In this document: positions 1-10,269 of the stretch, piece by piece
Position numbering within the stretch: position 1 is the stretch's first letter
Layout: each line of letters starts with the position of its first letter
Source: Vibrio variabilis
GTDB lineage: Bacteria; Pseudomonadota; Gammaproteobacteria; Enterobacterales; Vibrionaceae
DNA: 64,000 nucleotides
NCBI RefSeq assembly: GCF_003263785.1
Contig: NZ_JYJK01000105.1
Span: 27,101 to 91,100, forward strand
Reading direction: 5' to 3'
Notes under the pieces: model-generated
Database searches by the model: none
The model's input: the letters and a program-made list of their open reading frames with translations, nothing else
What the model was told of the DNA's origin: nothing
Made by a program: the position numbers and the translations under genes

Positions 1-838
1 CTGCAACCCAGAGCAAAACCGGCTGCCAACCGCTCTCGGTTAACGGGAAGACCAAAGTAAACATTCTAATTAACGCGTAGACACCCACTTTGGTGAGCAA
101 GCCAGCAAACAGTGCCACCACCGCACTCGGCAAGGTGTGGTATGACGCAGGAAGCCATGAGAAAAGCGGGAACAAAGCCGATTTAATGGCAAAAGCGAAT
201 AAGAAAAGAAGCGCGAGCAGTACTTTAGTGTCTGTTGGAATCAAACCTGCCTTGGCATGAAGATCAGCCAAGTTCAAGGTACCGGTGGCGCCATAAAGAA
301 GCCCGATTGCCAGCAAAAACACCAGCGTTGAGATAAGGTTTAATACTACATATTTGACCGCACCATCAACTTGAACGCGCCCTGCATCAAGTACCATCAA
401 GCCAAACGACGCAATCAGCATCACCTCGAACCAAACGTAGAGGTTGAAGATATCGCCTGTTAAAAACGCGCCATAAACACCAGCGAGCAGGACATGTATT
501 AGAGCATGGTAAACGCCATATGATGGCTTATCAGCAAGGTCTGCCATTGCGTAAAACACGCACACGCCGCCGATAATAGCAGTGACAAGCACCATGGCAG
601 CGCTCAAGTAATCCGCTACAAACACGATCCCAAATGGCGCCGCCCATTGGCCAAAGGCCACCGCTTGCGGTCCATAATTCACGATAACGACTAACAGACC
701 AATGCTGACCAATACGGTCGCTACCGCACTGATGCCACTAATCCTATCGACCCACGATGAACAGCTTCGAACAAAAAACACGAATACTGCAGTGAGCAGT
801 GACACCACCACAGGTAAGGTCAATACGAGCTCGGTCAT
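1..838 (-). CDS. mrpD: Mrp Na+/H+ antiporter subunit D, 3' end outside window
   Basis: Proton-translocating membrane subunit of the multisubunit Mrp cation/proton antiporter, homologous to complex I NuoL/M/N subunits. Translating from the ATG at 838 gives an uninterrupted, very hydrophobic frame of about 279 residues to the window edge, starting MTELVLTLPVVVSLLTAV. It contains the MrpD-type stretches YGVYHALIHVLLAGV and FAFAIKSALFPLFSWLPASY; the latter holds the conserved Lys and Pro residues of a proton-path helix. The start overlaps the mrpC stop by four bases (ATGA), which indicates translational coupling in an mrpA'-C-D operon. The C-terminal part and mrpE, F and G would lie to the left. 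No frameshift was seen in the visible part. Confidence 0.93.
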   Translation of the reverse strand, partial: MTELVLTLPVVVSLLTAVFVFFVRSCSSWVDRISGISAVATVLVSIGLLVVIVNYGPQAVAFGQWAAPFGIVFVADYLSAAMVLVTAIIGGVCVFYAMADLADKPSYGVYHALIHVLLAGVYGAFLTGDIFNLYVWFEVMLIASFGLMVLDAGRVQVDGAVKYVVLNLISTLVFLLAIGLLYGATGTLNLADLHAKAGLIPTDTKVLLALLFLFAFAIKSALFPLFSWLPASYHTLPSAVVALFAGLLTKVGVYALIRMFTLVFPLTESGWQPVLLWVA

Positions 839-1190
839 GACTCCTCCTCTGAGCGCGTGAGCGACTCAATGTCGGCACTTCCCCGTTTCTTGGTAGGCGC
901 GGTAGAAAAAGGAGTAGTGCAAAGACAAGCAGACCAAAGCCGATCACAATGGCCGTGAGTACCAGAGCTTGTGGTAACGGATTTACGAAACCCTCAGGAG
1001 GCAGCACCTTATCAGCAGCAATCAAGGGAGCAGGGCCAGATCCAAGGCGTCCGCTAGTAAAGATGGCAAGATTGACCGCGTTGCTCAACAGTATCAGGCC
1101 AAAAATCACCCGAAGAAAGTGGCGCTCAAGCATCAAGTAAACGCCCGCCGCAACAAACACGCCAATCACCGTACTCCATAATATTTCCAT
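835..1190 (-). CDS. mrpC: Mrp Na+/H+ antiporter subunit C, two sequence indels
   Basis: Small three-helix Mrp subunit, homologous to NuoK. The N-terminus reads MEILWSTVIGVFVAAGVYLM and the core matches MrpC (LERHFLRVIFGLILLSNAVN, then NPLPQALVLTAIVIGFG). As given, the frame runs off after FALLLF into a non-homologous tail. Removing one A from the A5 run at 906-910 and one C from the C4 run at 881-884 restores a normal end, YRAYQETGSADIESLTRSEE, and a stop that overlaps the mrpD start by ATGA. Two insertions in homopolymers so close together look like sequencing error. The start overlaps the mrpA' stop (TAATG). Confidence 0.9.
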
Positions 1191-3855
1191 TAGTCGAGCT
1201 CCTCATTGACATGAAGTAACATCCCCATCACACCACCGATGATCGCCAAATAGATCCCTACATCAAACACAAGTGGCGTTCCGAGTGGCAGCACCTCTTT
1301 CCACCATAATCCAGTGAGATAAGGCAGCCCTAGCAGCAAGCTAACGACACCCGATACCGCACTCAGGCAATACCAAACATCGCAATGCCAAAGGGTGAGT
1401 AGTAAAGCCGCTCGCGGACGTAGCGTGGGGACTCAGCAAACATTAGAAGTGATAGGCCAATAACAGCGATCAGTGCGCCGATAAAGCCACCGCCCGGAGA
1501 GTTATGACCTCTTAGCAATAAGTAGAGCGAGAACACCAACATCAAGGCAGCAACTATGTGCGCCGTTGTCGCGAAGATCAGTGAATGGATGCGATTTTGC
1601 TTATGAGCGCCAGTATTAAGCAGACTCACTGCAGAGATGCCCGCAATCACCACCACCACAACTTCGCCAAAGGTATCGAACGCTCGGAAGTCCACCAGAA
1701 TCACATTCACAATATTGCGCCCATGACCGCCCGGAACACTCTGCTCTGCGAAGAAGTTGGATAACGTAAAATCAATGGGTTGTGCTGTGATGGTAATGAG
1801 AAGCGCTGTGACTGAAGCACCAATAACAATAGCGACAATCGCATGAACCGCTCTGCGTTTACTGCTGTGTTTTGGGACGGTCGAAAACATAGGCATGTGC
1901 CTTATAAGCAGTGCGACAAACACCACCAGCAAGGTTTCAACCAAAAGTAAGGTTTTTGCTACGTCTGGTGCGCTGTAAAGCATAAAGACTAGAGTCGACA
2001 TAAAACCTATCACCCCTAATGCAGCGACGGCGAGTAGCTTGATGTCGCCACGATGCAAAGCCCAACTGAAGCCATCATCACAAGAGCAATCACCGCTTCA
2101 AGCGAGGTGAACTGTGCAGCTACCGTTGGCCAGTGGAGGTTTTCAATTGAGAGTTGAGATAACAGTAGCAACGCCAAAACCAAAAATGACGTCAGTGCAT
2201 AGCCACCCAGGCGTGTATGTTGTAATCGCTGCGTTTGCCATTTCGCCACAGAAACCAAGCCAGCCATGACCTTATAGAACATATCGTCAGCCACAGGCAG
2301 TTTGAATGACGTCTTCCCCCACCAATCGTGATAAGTGGCCGACAACTTATAAAACAGCACGCCAAGCGCCAAAGTAATACCACTGAGCACAAGTGGCAGA
2401 TTCACTCCCTGCCACAGCTTGACATCTTGCGCGACGACTTGAGGCGCGACCGTGTTCACTCCCGGTGTAACAATATTCTCATTGAGCCAACTTAGGGCGA
2501 GTACGGGAACAACAAGGCTACCTAACGCCAGTAGTGCTGGTGGTATCCAAAGCATGACGTTGTGTTCTATAGGTTTTGCATGTTTATGATTTGCACCAGC
2601 CTTAGATAGAAACGGTTTTAATATTAGAGACAGCGCCAGTGACACCATGAGCGCATTGACCACCAACAGTAAGACAAGCACGTAAGTATTGGCTTCAAGT
2701 AGCGCCTTATACATGTATTCTTTACTGAGGAACCCCATAAAGGTGGAACCCCAGATTTTGAAAGCGCTGCGACGATAGCGACGATCAAAGAGAGCACTAG
2801 AACACCGCTCAAACCACGCAGCACGCGAATATCCCGTGTACCGGTTGCTTTATCAATGTTTCCCACCACCATAAACAGTGCCGCCTTGTAAAAGGCGTGG
2901 GCAATGATCAATAACAGCGCTGACACCAACGCTAACTCACTACCAATACCAATCAGCAGCACCAACATTCCGAGTATCACATTGGTGCTGTAGGCCAGCA
3001 TCAACTTTAGGTCTGTCTGCTTAATCGCTAGTAATGCACACCAAAGTGCCGTAAAACCGCCGACTGTGATGAGCGTGTAAAACCAGACATCGGATTGAGC
3101 GTAGATGGGCGAAAGCAGCGCAAGTAAAAACACACCAGCTTTAACCATGGTTGAAGAGTGCAAATACGCGCTCACTGGTGTTGGCGCAGCCATCGCATTG
3201 GGTAGCCAAAAGTGGAACGGAAACTGAGCAGACTTAGTAAACGCACCGATGAGCACCAATATCATTGAGGCCATGAAAGAGGAATTTTGTGCAATGCTCT
3301 GCTGATTATCGATAATGACGCTCAGTTGATAACTGCCTGCGGCCTCTCCCAACAGAATGAGACCGGCCAACAGTGCTAATCCGCCCGCCCCGTGACCATG
3401 AGTGACTGTAAAGCGTTTGTTCGAGACTGGCTTTTGTCGTGATTAAAGCCAATCAACAGATAAGACGTCAGTGTGGTTAATTCCCAGAAAACAAACAGCA
3501 GCAAGATGTTGTCGCTCACCACAACACCCAGCATAGCCAACATAAAAAGCGTTAAGTAAGTGTGAAACAGGCCTCTATCCGGGTACCCCTTTAGGTATGC
3601 GATGGCATAAAGCTGCACCATCACACCAACACCGGTGATCATGGCAGCAAACAGATAAGAAAGACCACTCAATCGAAAACTTAAATCGATACCTAGGCTG
3701 GGCACCCAAGCGAGATGCCAAGTCACACCAGATGGGTGATACCAATGGGTAATAACGGCAAACAGCGCAGCAGGCAAAGCAGCAAACAACCACAGCATAT
3801 GATTTTGCTTTGACGACTGTTTAATCTGTGCTCTGTTTAATCCGTTTACCATCAT
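1190..3855 (-). CDS. mrpA: Mrp antiporter fused MrpA/MrpB subunit (MrpA'), four sequence indels
   Basis: Largest Mrp subunit: an NuoL-like proton channel, the MrpA C-terminal domain, and a fused MrpB domain, as in the group 2 Mrp systems known from Vibrio. After frame repair it has about 889 residues. The N-terminal part has FVFWELTTLTSYLLIGF and FPFHFWLPNAMAAPTPVSAY. The MrpA tail has VNVILVDFRAFDTFGE. The MrpB part has LLLRGHNSPGGGFIGALI and ends in PLVFDVGIYLAIIGGVMGML. Four single-base losses split it, each in a C or G run: 3388-3391, 2733-2736, 2061-2063 and 1366-1367. The start at 3855 (ATGATG) follows a GAGGGGG ribosome site about 8 bases upstream. Expected role: Na+/H+ exchange, pH and bile-salt tolerance. 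Confidence 0.92.
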
Positions 3856-3890
3856 TAGCGAGTTACCCCCTCTTCCAGTCAAGTAAGCAT

Positions 3891-3924
3891 GAGGTGAGCG
3901 AGCCTATCTTGGCACACTCACCTC
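3891..3924 (-). promoter_or_regulatory. Inverted repeat in the mrp leader
   Basis: GAGGTGAG at 3891-3898 and CTCACCTC at 3917-3924 form a perfect 8-base inverted repeat with an 18-base spacer, 36 bases upstream of the mrpA' start. On the minus strand it is not followed by a T run, so it is unlikely to be a terminator for the upstream zinc-ribbon gene. It could be a leader hairpin or an operator. Confidence 0.45.
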
Positions 3925-3962
3925 TGTGCAAACTGTATAATTGGACGTATTGAATAGAGGTG

Positions 3963-4157
3963 CTAAAGCACCCTTTCAGAGGCCTGTGAAGGAATGGAGT
4001 CTGGATGATGTGCGACCATGGCGTTGATGGACTCAGATTGCTGATTCAGCAATTCAATGGCGTCGTAGCGACAATCGCCAATGTCGTTGCGCGGACAAAC
4101 ATGGGTTTGATGACGTTCTACAAGCTCGGTCTGGCAAAGTGGACAATGGTGCTTCAT
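3963..4157 (-). CDS. Small zinc-ribbon-like protein, 64 aa
   Basis: I do not recognise the family. The protein starts MKHHCPLCQTEL and has CPLC followed by CPRNDIGDC, two cysteine pairs spaced like a small zinc ribbon. The C-terminal half is polar and lacks cysteine. The start at 4157 is supported by a strong AGGAGG five to six bases upstream. It lies between uspE (143 bases upstream, same strand) and mrpA' and has no terminator-like hairpin before mrp, so co-transcription with either neighbour is possible. Metal binding is inferred from the cysteine spacing only. Confidence 0.7.
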   Translation of the reverse strand: MKHHCPLCQTELVERHQTHVCPRNDIGDCRYDAIELLNQQSESINAMVAHHPDSIPSQASERVL

Positions 4158-4299
4158 AACATCCTCCTGTGATCGCTCACAATTCGTTTGTTTACGTGAC
4201 TAAACACTTTCCACTGCGCATATTGGCTCTATTATTTTTGTTAAGTGAGCCTGTTCTTTACTTGGTTGTTTTCCTGTTTTCAGATGTCGTTGGTATCGT

Positions 4300-5236
4300 T
4301 CATTCAATCGGCGTTTTGAACCCTGCCGGTTTTAGTGCAACCAGTGAACAGTTGATAGACTGCAACACGTTCTCTGCCGTGTTGCCAATCACGAAACCCG
4401 ATATACCGGTTCTAGCAACGGTTCCCATGACAAGAACGTCAATATCTTGTTCTTGTACGCATTTTGGAAGCAGATCGTCTGCTTTGCCGTGTAAATGATG
4501 AATGACGGTATCACCATGGATTTGTGACTCATCAATAAGGGCATTTAGGGCTTCTTGATGACGCACTCGCTCACTTTCCACCTCCTTCGCCACATCTTCA
4601 TGCTCGATCTTTATCCAGATATTTCTATCAAGATAATTCTCCATATAGTGTTGCCAACAAGAAATGACGTGTAGACGACTGTCGCAGCTATCGGCAATGG
4701 AGCGAGATAGCTCAAGCAACCTTAGAGCGAGCGCGTGCTGCTCATTGGTAGAGGTTGCGGGATCAATCGCCACTGCAACGCGACGCTTGTTCTTAGGTTT
4801 AGAGGTGGGTTTATGAAGCCAAACCGGACTAGGACACTTTCGAAGAAGCGTCATATCGATCGCTTTAAAGCCATCACCATCTTCTGAGACAGGTTCCGCT
4901 TCTTTGATAACTAGATCGTTGTGGTGATTGAGCACGTGACGAATAATACACACCGCTGGTTGCTCGCTACTTTGAACCTCAATGGGAAACGACACCTCAT
5001 GGTCAGCGATATTTTGCTCTGCACGCGTTTTTTACCACACTCTGGTGCAACGAATCTTGAAGAGAGCTTTCGTAGGCATGTTGATACTCTACAAGCTCGT
5101 CTGGAAAGGTGGGACTCGCGATTAAGCCCTTAACTGGAACCTTGTTATTGGCCGCTAACAATAACGCTTGCGACAACGCGTCACTATGGCCGGGTAAACC
5201 TTGGGTTGCAAAAAGTATGTTCTCAAAGCGTCTCAT
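4300..5236 (-). CDS. uspE: Tandem universal stress protein, UspE-like, one sequence indel
   Basis: Cytoplasmic universal stress protein with two Usp domains, about 312 residues after frame repair, close to the length of E. coli UspE. Domain 1 begins MRRFENILFATQG. Domain 2 begins about residue 155 with RRVAVAIDPATST and ends with the nucleotide-loop signature GTVARTGISGFVIGNTAENV followed by CSLVALKPAGF. The T6 run at 5028-5033 carries one extra base that breaks the frame; removing it joins SVVK to TRAEQNIADHEVSFPIE. The start at 5236 has AGGAGG six bases upstream. The family responds to starvation, oxidative and membrane stress. Placing it next to an Mrp antiporter suggests a shared stress theme but proves nothing. 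Confidence 0.9.
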
Positions 5237-5390
5237 ACATTCCTCCTTGGTTGGAGAAATAGTAATCAGCCCTACCCCTCAATGGCTAGTTAACAATTGT
5301 AACCAACAATTAACAAATGAGAGCTATTATCATTAACAACCTGATTATTGGCGAAAAATCAAACGGCATAATTTATAAAACACGCGCCAG

Positions 5391-5425
5391 ATAAAAGAAA
5401 AGACAGACTCAAAAGCCTGTCTTTT
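5391..5425 (-). terminator. Intrinsic terminator of rhlE
   Basis: AAAAGACAG (5398-5406) pairs with CTGTCTTTT (5417-5425) as a 9-base stem. Read on the minus strand it is followed by TTTCTTTTAT. It sits 20 bases past the rhlE stop. Confidence 0.8.
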
Positions 5426-5444
5426 CGGTAGATGTTAACAAAAC

Positions 5445-6735
5445 CTAGCGTTTCTTACCCCGTCCCGCATGGATCTTCAGCTTAGCTTTCATCTTACGTT
5501 TGTCGGCACCTCGACTGCGTCTGCGTGGCGCACGATCGGTTCAATTTCCGATTCTGGGCTTGGCTCGAATCCCGCAAGCCACTCTTGGGGCAAACGCGAG
5601 TCCAGCAAACGTTCAATAGCTTCTAAGAGATACTGCTCGTCGTGGCTCATTAGAGATACCGCAAGTCCCGCTTTACCTGCTCGACCAGTACGCCCAATGC
5701 GGTGAATATAGTCTTCTGCCTTGTACGGCAAGTCATAGTTCACGACTTGTTCCAGCTGTTGGATATCTAGGCCACGGGCAGCAACATCGGTTGCAATCAA
5801 TGCGCGAACTGCGCCCGATTTAAAATCATCGAGGCTTTTTGGCGGGCGCCTTGGCTTTTATCACCATTAATCGATACCGCTTTAATACCATCGAGCTTCA
5901 GCTCTTTCGCCAGTGCATCGCTGCCCTGCTTAGTTTTAGTAAAGACAAGAACTTGCTGCCAATTGCGTGAACCAATTAAGTAGGCAAGTAGTTCATGCTT
6001 ACGCTTTTTATCGACTGGGTAAACCATTTGCTTAACAGTATCTGCCGTCGAATTTGCTGGCGTCACCTGCACTTCTACGGGTTGATCCATAATGCGATGT
6101 GCGAGAGTTTTAATACGCTGCTCGAACGTTGCCGAGAACATCATGTTTTGACGCTCTTTTGGCAGACGCTTCAAGATGCGGTTCAAATCCGGCATAAAGC
6201 CCATGTCCAACATACGATCTGCTTCATCCAGCACCAAGTACTCACACTCAGCAAGTGTTAGATTGCGTGTATGTTGGTGGTCAAGGAGACGACCAGGTGT
6301 TGCCACTAGGATATCCGCACCGCCTCGCAAGTTCTTCGTTTGCACGCCGATACTGGTTCCGCCATACGCGACAACGACTTTAAGCTCAGTCGATTGTGTG
6401 TATTGAACTAAGCTATCAAACACTTGCTGCGCGAGCTCACGCGTTGGAGTGAGAATAAGAGCGCGAATGACTTTACTGTCCGCCTCTCTTGGCTTTGGAT
6501 CATCGAGCAGTTTCTGAATCAGTGGCAAACCAAATGCGGCGGTTTTACCTGTGCCTGTTTGCGCACCGGCAAGAATATCTTTGCCATCCAAGACAAAAGG
6601 AATGGCTTTTTCCTGAATCGGTGTCGGCGAGGTGTAATTAAGATCAGCAAGGTTTTGCTTCAGCGTGTCGCTCAATGCAAAGGCATCAAAGGTGGACTGC
6701 TCACTGGCAGGTTCGAGTAAAGTCTTGTCTGTCAT
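5445..6735 (-). CDS. rhlE: DEAD-box RNA helicase, RhlE type, two sequence indels
   Basis: ATP-dependent RNA helicase involved in ribosome maturation and RNA turnover in the family; about 430 residues after repair. Motifs appear in order: Q motif YTSPTPIQEKAIPF, motif I AQTGTGKTAAF, motif Ia PTRELAQQVF, motif II VLDEADRML, motif III MFSATF, and motif VI HRIGRTGRAG. Two missing bases break it: in the GG at 5833-5834, which separates the two RecA-like lobes, and in the TTT at 5499-5501. The second repair gives a basic tail ending KMKAKLKIHAGRGKKR, as expected for RhlE-type proteins. The gene stands alone between a terminator and acpH. Confidence 0.92.
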
Positions 6736-6816
6736 AACGTCGCCAACAGGATGTATTCAAAAGGGTCGCGAGTGTACCAGAAACCGAGCGTTAGGTTAAT
6801 GCTATTCTTATCGACT

Positions 6817-7398
6817 CTACTGATTAGCCTGCTGTTTTGCTTTTTCTAACACCTCTGGATACAACTGACTGAAAAACGCCGAAAACTCTTTATAGTTTTC
6901 CTCCAACTGTTCGCCACACTCTGCCAGCGGTGCCATGCGCATGCTTCGCAGAGACATCCTCTCAAGGGCAAACTTAATGTTATCGAAATCTTGATACGAC
7001 TCAAGCCAGCGCCCTTGCCACATATGGGTGCTCATACGAACAAATCGCTCTGGTAATGGGGCTGAGGTCTGCTTAATGGTCAGCTCTGCATGATCGACAA
7101 ACTGCGCAAGAGAGTGCGAATGAAAACTTGTCCAATGTTTCGCAAGACAATGATCCCAAAACATATCCATCGCGATAGGCGAAAAGCGCTTTAGCTCGGC
7201 ATCAAATAAGGTTTTGCACTGCTTCATAATAGGGTGTTTGTCGGTATAGGAATCGACGAATCGATGTAGCATGATGCCTTCAGCAATTTCCTGTTGATAG
7301 ATCTTAGTTGGATCACCTTTGACAAAATCCCCCAACAAGTTTCCCAGTAAACTACTGTCACAATGTTCGGCAATATGTAAATGAGCGAGAAAGTTCAT
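6817..7398 (-). CDS. acpH: Acyl carrier protein phosphodiesterase
   Basis: The 193-residue protein matches the AcpH family in length and in its start MNFLAHLHIAEHCDSSLLGN followed by LLGDFVKGDP. The paired His and Asp residues (FLAHLH, GDFVKGD, MLHRFVDSYTD) fit an HD-like metal site. The enzyme removes 4'-phosphopantetheine from holo-ACP in the cytoplasm. It begins at an ATG at 7398, reads on the same strand as rhlE 81 bases downstream, and is divergent from the membrane protein at 7758. The frame is intact. Confidence 0.9.
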   Translation of the reverse strand: MNFLAHLHIAEHCDSSLLGNLLGDFVKGDPTKIYQQEIAEGIMLHRFVDSYTDKHPIMKQCKTLFDAELKRFSPIAMDMFWDHCLAKHWTSFHSHSLAQFVDHAELTIKQTSAPLPERFVRMSTHMWQGRWLESYQDFDNIKFALERMSLRSMRMAPLAECGEQLEENYKEFSAFFSQLYPEVLEKAKQQANQ

Positions 7399-7757
7399 AG
7401 CACCCTAATTTTTTGGCTTTGCTTTATTTTGAGTGGCTAATTCAGAGACGTCAAACTCAGCAGACTGCCAACTTATAGATTCAACCTTTATATCGAGCAA
7501 AAACCTCGAAAAAACTGAAGTTTTCCGAAAGAACAAAAACACCAAAACTTATTAACCAGTTGTTATTTAAGAACTTTTATAGAATACAGCAAACCATTAG
7601 TTAGATACATCAATCAACTAAAAATCATTTGTATGATGAAATGTTTCAGCCGTTACATTTTTGAAGTACATCGTCCTAATAAATTCTTATAGGATCCCCG
7701 CCATAAATTTAAAGCTCACTAATATTGCAGCTTTCACTGACTTCTCTGGTGTAATTA
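7399..7757. other. AT-rich divergent intergenic region
   Basis: A 359-base gap between the divergent acpH and the membrane protein gene at 7758. It is AT-rich and must hold both promoters. I saw no ORF with a credible start, no strong hairpin and no recognisable operator. Confidence 0.6.
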
Positions 7758-9287
7758 ATGGAACACTTTTCGTATCTGATTTCGTTTAATCATTTATTGT
7801 TTTCAATGGTGGCTGTGGTCATCATGGTTCTGCTGTCAAGAACCATTGTCGCAAATACTAAGTACTCGGCGGTTCTCGTCATTGTTGTACTTGGTCTACT
7901 TATGGGTACCTTGTTTGTGAAAACTGGGCTTGCTCAACCGGGGCTTCAAGAGTTCCCCGCTATCGTTCTCTTGAGTCAAACGACAGTGATTGCGCTGATC
8001 GCGACGTTCTTTGTTGGTGGACAAGAAATCCGTCGCCTACTCTCAAAACAAACAGGTCATGTAGACGTGCTGGCGGTGCCTGCGAAGAATGAAGTGTTCT
8101 TTGGCACGACAAGTACACAATTCGTATACATCATTCGAGCGTTTGTGTTGCTCATGGGTATCGAAATGATCTCAGCACTACTGACAGGCCGAAGTGGCAT
8201 CAACCCAATGGGTGACTCGTATTTGGCGATGGCTTACCTTTGTATTGGCATTGCTATCATCTTTGTCGACAGCAAAAAAGAAGTCGCAAAGATGCGCACC
8301 TACCTATTCAAAGGTGTGGTTGAAATTCTAACTATCGTCATCATCATGATGTTGTCGCTAAGACTTTCTCACCTTGTGGCTAGCATCATTGGTCTTCCGC
8401 AGATCTTCTTTGCGATGATCATCTCTTCAGGTCTAGGCATGCTGTTACCAAAGTGGAAAGCAGGTCCTACACTGAACTCACTACTGTTCGCAGGCATTCC
8501 AGTGCTACTAACCGGTACCTTCTTGGTTGGTGGCTCACACATGCTAGAGGCGTTCAGTATTCCAGGTCTACAAAGCGTGATCGTTTATGGCTTTGCGGGA
8601 CAAATGTTCTGGATGTTCGGTGGTCTGACTATTCTTATCTTCCTAGCTAAAGCGAACCATGTTCGTAACCTAGCTCCGGGGATGGCAGGCGGCTTGTCAC
8701 ACTCAGGCTTAACGGGTGCATGTACAGCGGGTGACTTTGGCTACACGGCGGCAGCGCGTGCGCCAATCATGATCAATATTCCATTCCTTGGTCATATCTT
8801 TGTATTTACTATTCTTGCAGCGAGTGCTGAGCGTGGCGCGTTGCTTGTTGGTTGGACTATGCCTCTTGTGATTGCTGGCTTGGCTTGTGTTTACCTTGCG
8901 ACCCAGAACCTCCGCAAAGCCAATGGCGACCACGCAGTTGAAGTGAAAGGACTGATGCAGTTCTCGTTTGGCTGGCAAATTGTGGCGGTATTCGGCAGCT
9001 TCACGATTCTCCACTTCGCAGGTATGCCTATTGAGCACGCATCGATGGCAGCGGCTTCGGGTCTGTCTCACTTCGGCTTATTCGCAGCAACGCAAGGTGG
9101 AATGTTTGGCGATAGTGCGGCAAGCATGATCACCTTTATCTTCGCCACACCATTCTTGGTGCACCCGTTAGTGTTCGGCCTATTTGGTAAAGCGACAGAG
9201 AACAACGGTGAAATGTCGAGCAAGATCGTATTGCTTATCTTCACTCTCGGTACGCTTGGAGTGCTGTACTCAGCGCTCTCGATCTAA
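7758..9287 (+). CDS. Unrecognised polytopic membrane protein, 509 aa
   Basis: I cannot assign a family. The protein is very hydrophobic, with roughly a dozen membrane segments. A cytoplasmic-looking loop near residues 92-120 contains GGQEIRRLLSKQTGHVD. Two related stretches, GGLSHSGLTGACTAGDFGYT (about residues 313-332) and SGLSHFGLFAATQGGMFGDS (about 446-465), are each followed by a hydrophobic segment. This suggests an inverted or direct internal duplication, as in secondary transporters. The Gly/Ser/His-rich, helix-breaking motifs are reminiscent of GltS-like or CPA-fold carriers, but that is only resemblance. A hairpin and another membrane protein gene follow closely, so the two may be co-expressed. 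The ribosome site before 7758 is weak. Confidence 0.75.
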   Translation: MEHFSYLISFNHLLFSMVAVVIMVLLSRTIVANTKYSAVLVIVVLGLLMGTLFVKTGLAQPGLQEFPAIVLLSQTTVIALIATFFVGGQEIRRLLSKQTGHVDVLAVPAKNEVFFGTTSTQFVYIIRAFVLLMGIEMISALLTGRSGINPMGDSYLAMAYLCIGIAIIFVDSKKEVAKMRTYLFKGVVEILTIVIIMMLSLRLSHLVASIIGLPQIFFAMIISSGLGMLLPKWKAGPTLNSLLFAGIPVLLTGTFLVGGSHMLEAFSIPGLQSVIVYGFAGQMFWMFGGLTILIFLAKANHVRNLAPGMAGGLSHSGLTGACTAGDFGYTAAARAPIMINIPFLGHIFVFTILAASAERGALLVGWTMPLVIAGLACVYLATQNLRKANGDHAVEVKGLMQFSFGWQIVAVFGSFTILHFAGMPIEHASMAAASGLSHFGLFAATQGGMFGDSAASMITFIFATPFLVHPLVFGLFGKATENNGEMSSKIVLLIFTLGTLGVLYSALSI

Positions 9288-9300
9288 CAATTAATATTTA

Positions 9301-9325
9301 GAACCCAACTCCTTTGGTTGGGTTC
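9301..9325 (+). terminator. Hairpin after the 7758 gene
   Basis: GAACCCAAC (9301-9309) and GTTGGGTTC (9317-9325) form a perfect 9-base stem with a 7-base loop, 13 bases after the stop. The following bases (TAAAGTTG) are not a T run, so it may be a leaky terminator or an mRNA-stabilising hairpin before the gene at 9342. Confidence 0.5.
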
Positions 9326-9341
9326 TAAAGTTGAGAGGGTT

Positions 9342-10085
9342 ATGATGATTTCTAGTTTGCATTTTGTCATTACAACTTTGTTGGCTATCACGTGTGCCAA
9401 GGCGATTGGCGTGAGCGACGGTGATATCTCCGTTTTGGCGTTAGCCATTCCTGCTCTATGGGTGCTACCGCGCAAAGGAGCCAGCGGGCTGGTATTGCTT
9501 GCGGGTATGCTATGCTACGGACTCACTCTGCCCCATCAATCCATCTCTCTTTCTGTAACTCAGTGGACTCTGTTCCCTTTACTTTTTGTGGCATTCTCAA
9601 AGCGTAGCAATCGTAATGTCAGAATCATTACCGCTGCGATAGTCAGTGCTTTACAAGCTGGCATCATGGTGAGTCAGATGCTTGGTACAATAGATGGTTC
9701 GCCACTCGTTACCCTAGTTCAGATGATTTCAATTTGCGTTATTTGGTGGGCAGCAAGGCGCAAAAACACGTCTCGTAAACAAAATTGGTGGGTACTGGCG
9801 CTTATCTTACCGCTGTGGTTTACGGATCAGGCGTATACCATTGTCGTCGCGCTTTCTATTACAGGCATTATTGCTTCACTTGAAAGCTTGTCTGAGCTTA
9901 AAGGGTTTCGTTGGAACAAGCTCATCTATTGGACAGTGCCAGCGGTAGGTTTTGCGACTCTAGTCGTATGGTCACGAGTTGAAGTCCCTCATCAAGTTAT
10001 TGTCGTATGGATGTGTCTACTCGCCACCGCTTGGATGACAGATTACATTCTTCGCAGTATGGAACTGGAAGCGAGAAGGAGCTAA
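9342..10085 (+). CDS. Unrecognised integral membrane protein, 247 aa
   Basis: No family recognised. I chose the ATG at 9342 (MMISSLHFVITTLLAIT) because GAGAGG lies just upstream; the frame is open from a TTG at 9318, but that start falls in the preceding hairpin. The sequence has about seven or eight hydrophobic segments, with basic turns such as RRKNTSRKQNW and KRSNRN. The end is polar (MELEARRS). It is 54 bases after the 509-aa membrane protein on the same strand, so the pair is probably one transcription unit broken by the hairpin. No catalytic motif is visible. Confidence 0.7.
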   Translation: MMISSLHFVITTLLAITCAKAIGVSDGDISVLALAIPALWVLPRKGASGLVLLAGMLCYGLTLPHQSISLSVTQWTLFPLLFVAFSKRSNRNVRIITAAIVSALQAGIMVSQMLGTIDGSPLVTLVQMISICVIWWAARRKNTSRKQNWWVLALILPLWFTDQAYTIVVALSITGIIASLESLSELKGFRWNKLIYWTVPAVGFATLVVWSRVEVPHQVIVVWMCLLATAWMTDYILRSMELEARRS

Positions 10086-10269
10086 AAGCTCCGTCAACTC
10101 CGCTCCATTCGCACGCATTGCGACCCATGTGTAAATCTGACTAAACACTCAATAAAAATCGAAAAATTCACTACATTATCGACATAAGTATCCATACAAA
10201 GCTAACATCGCGGCAAATCACTTGTTGTAACACGCTATTTTTGGCGTTTTTGAAATTGGAATTTTCTTT

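Noticed and set aside
744..834. Extended C-terminus of MrpC as read in the raw frame
   Set aside because: Two homopolymer indels explain it, and the repaired frame ends with the expected motif and overlaps mrpD.
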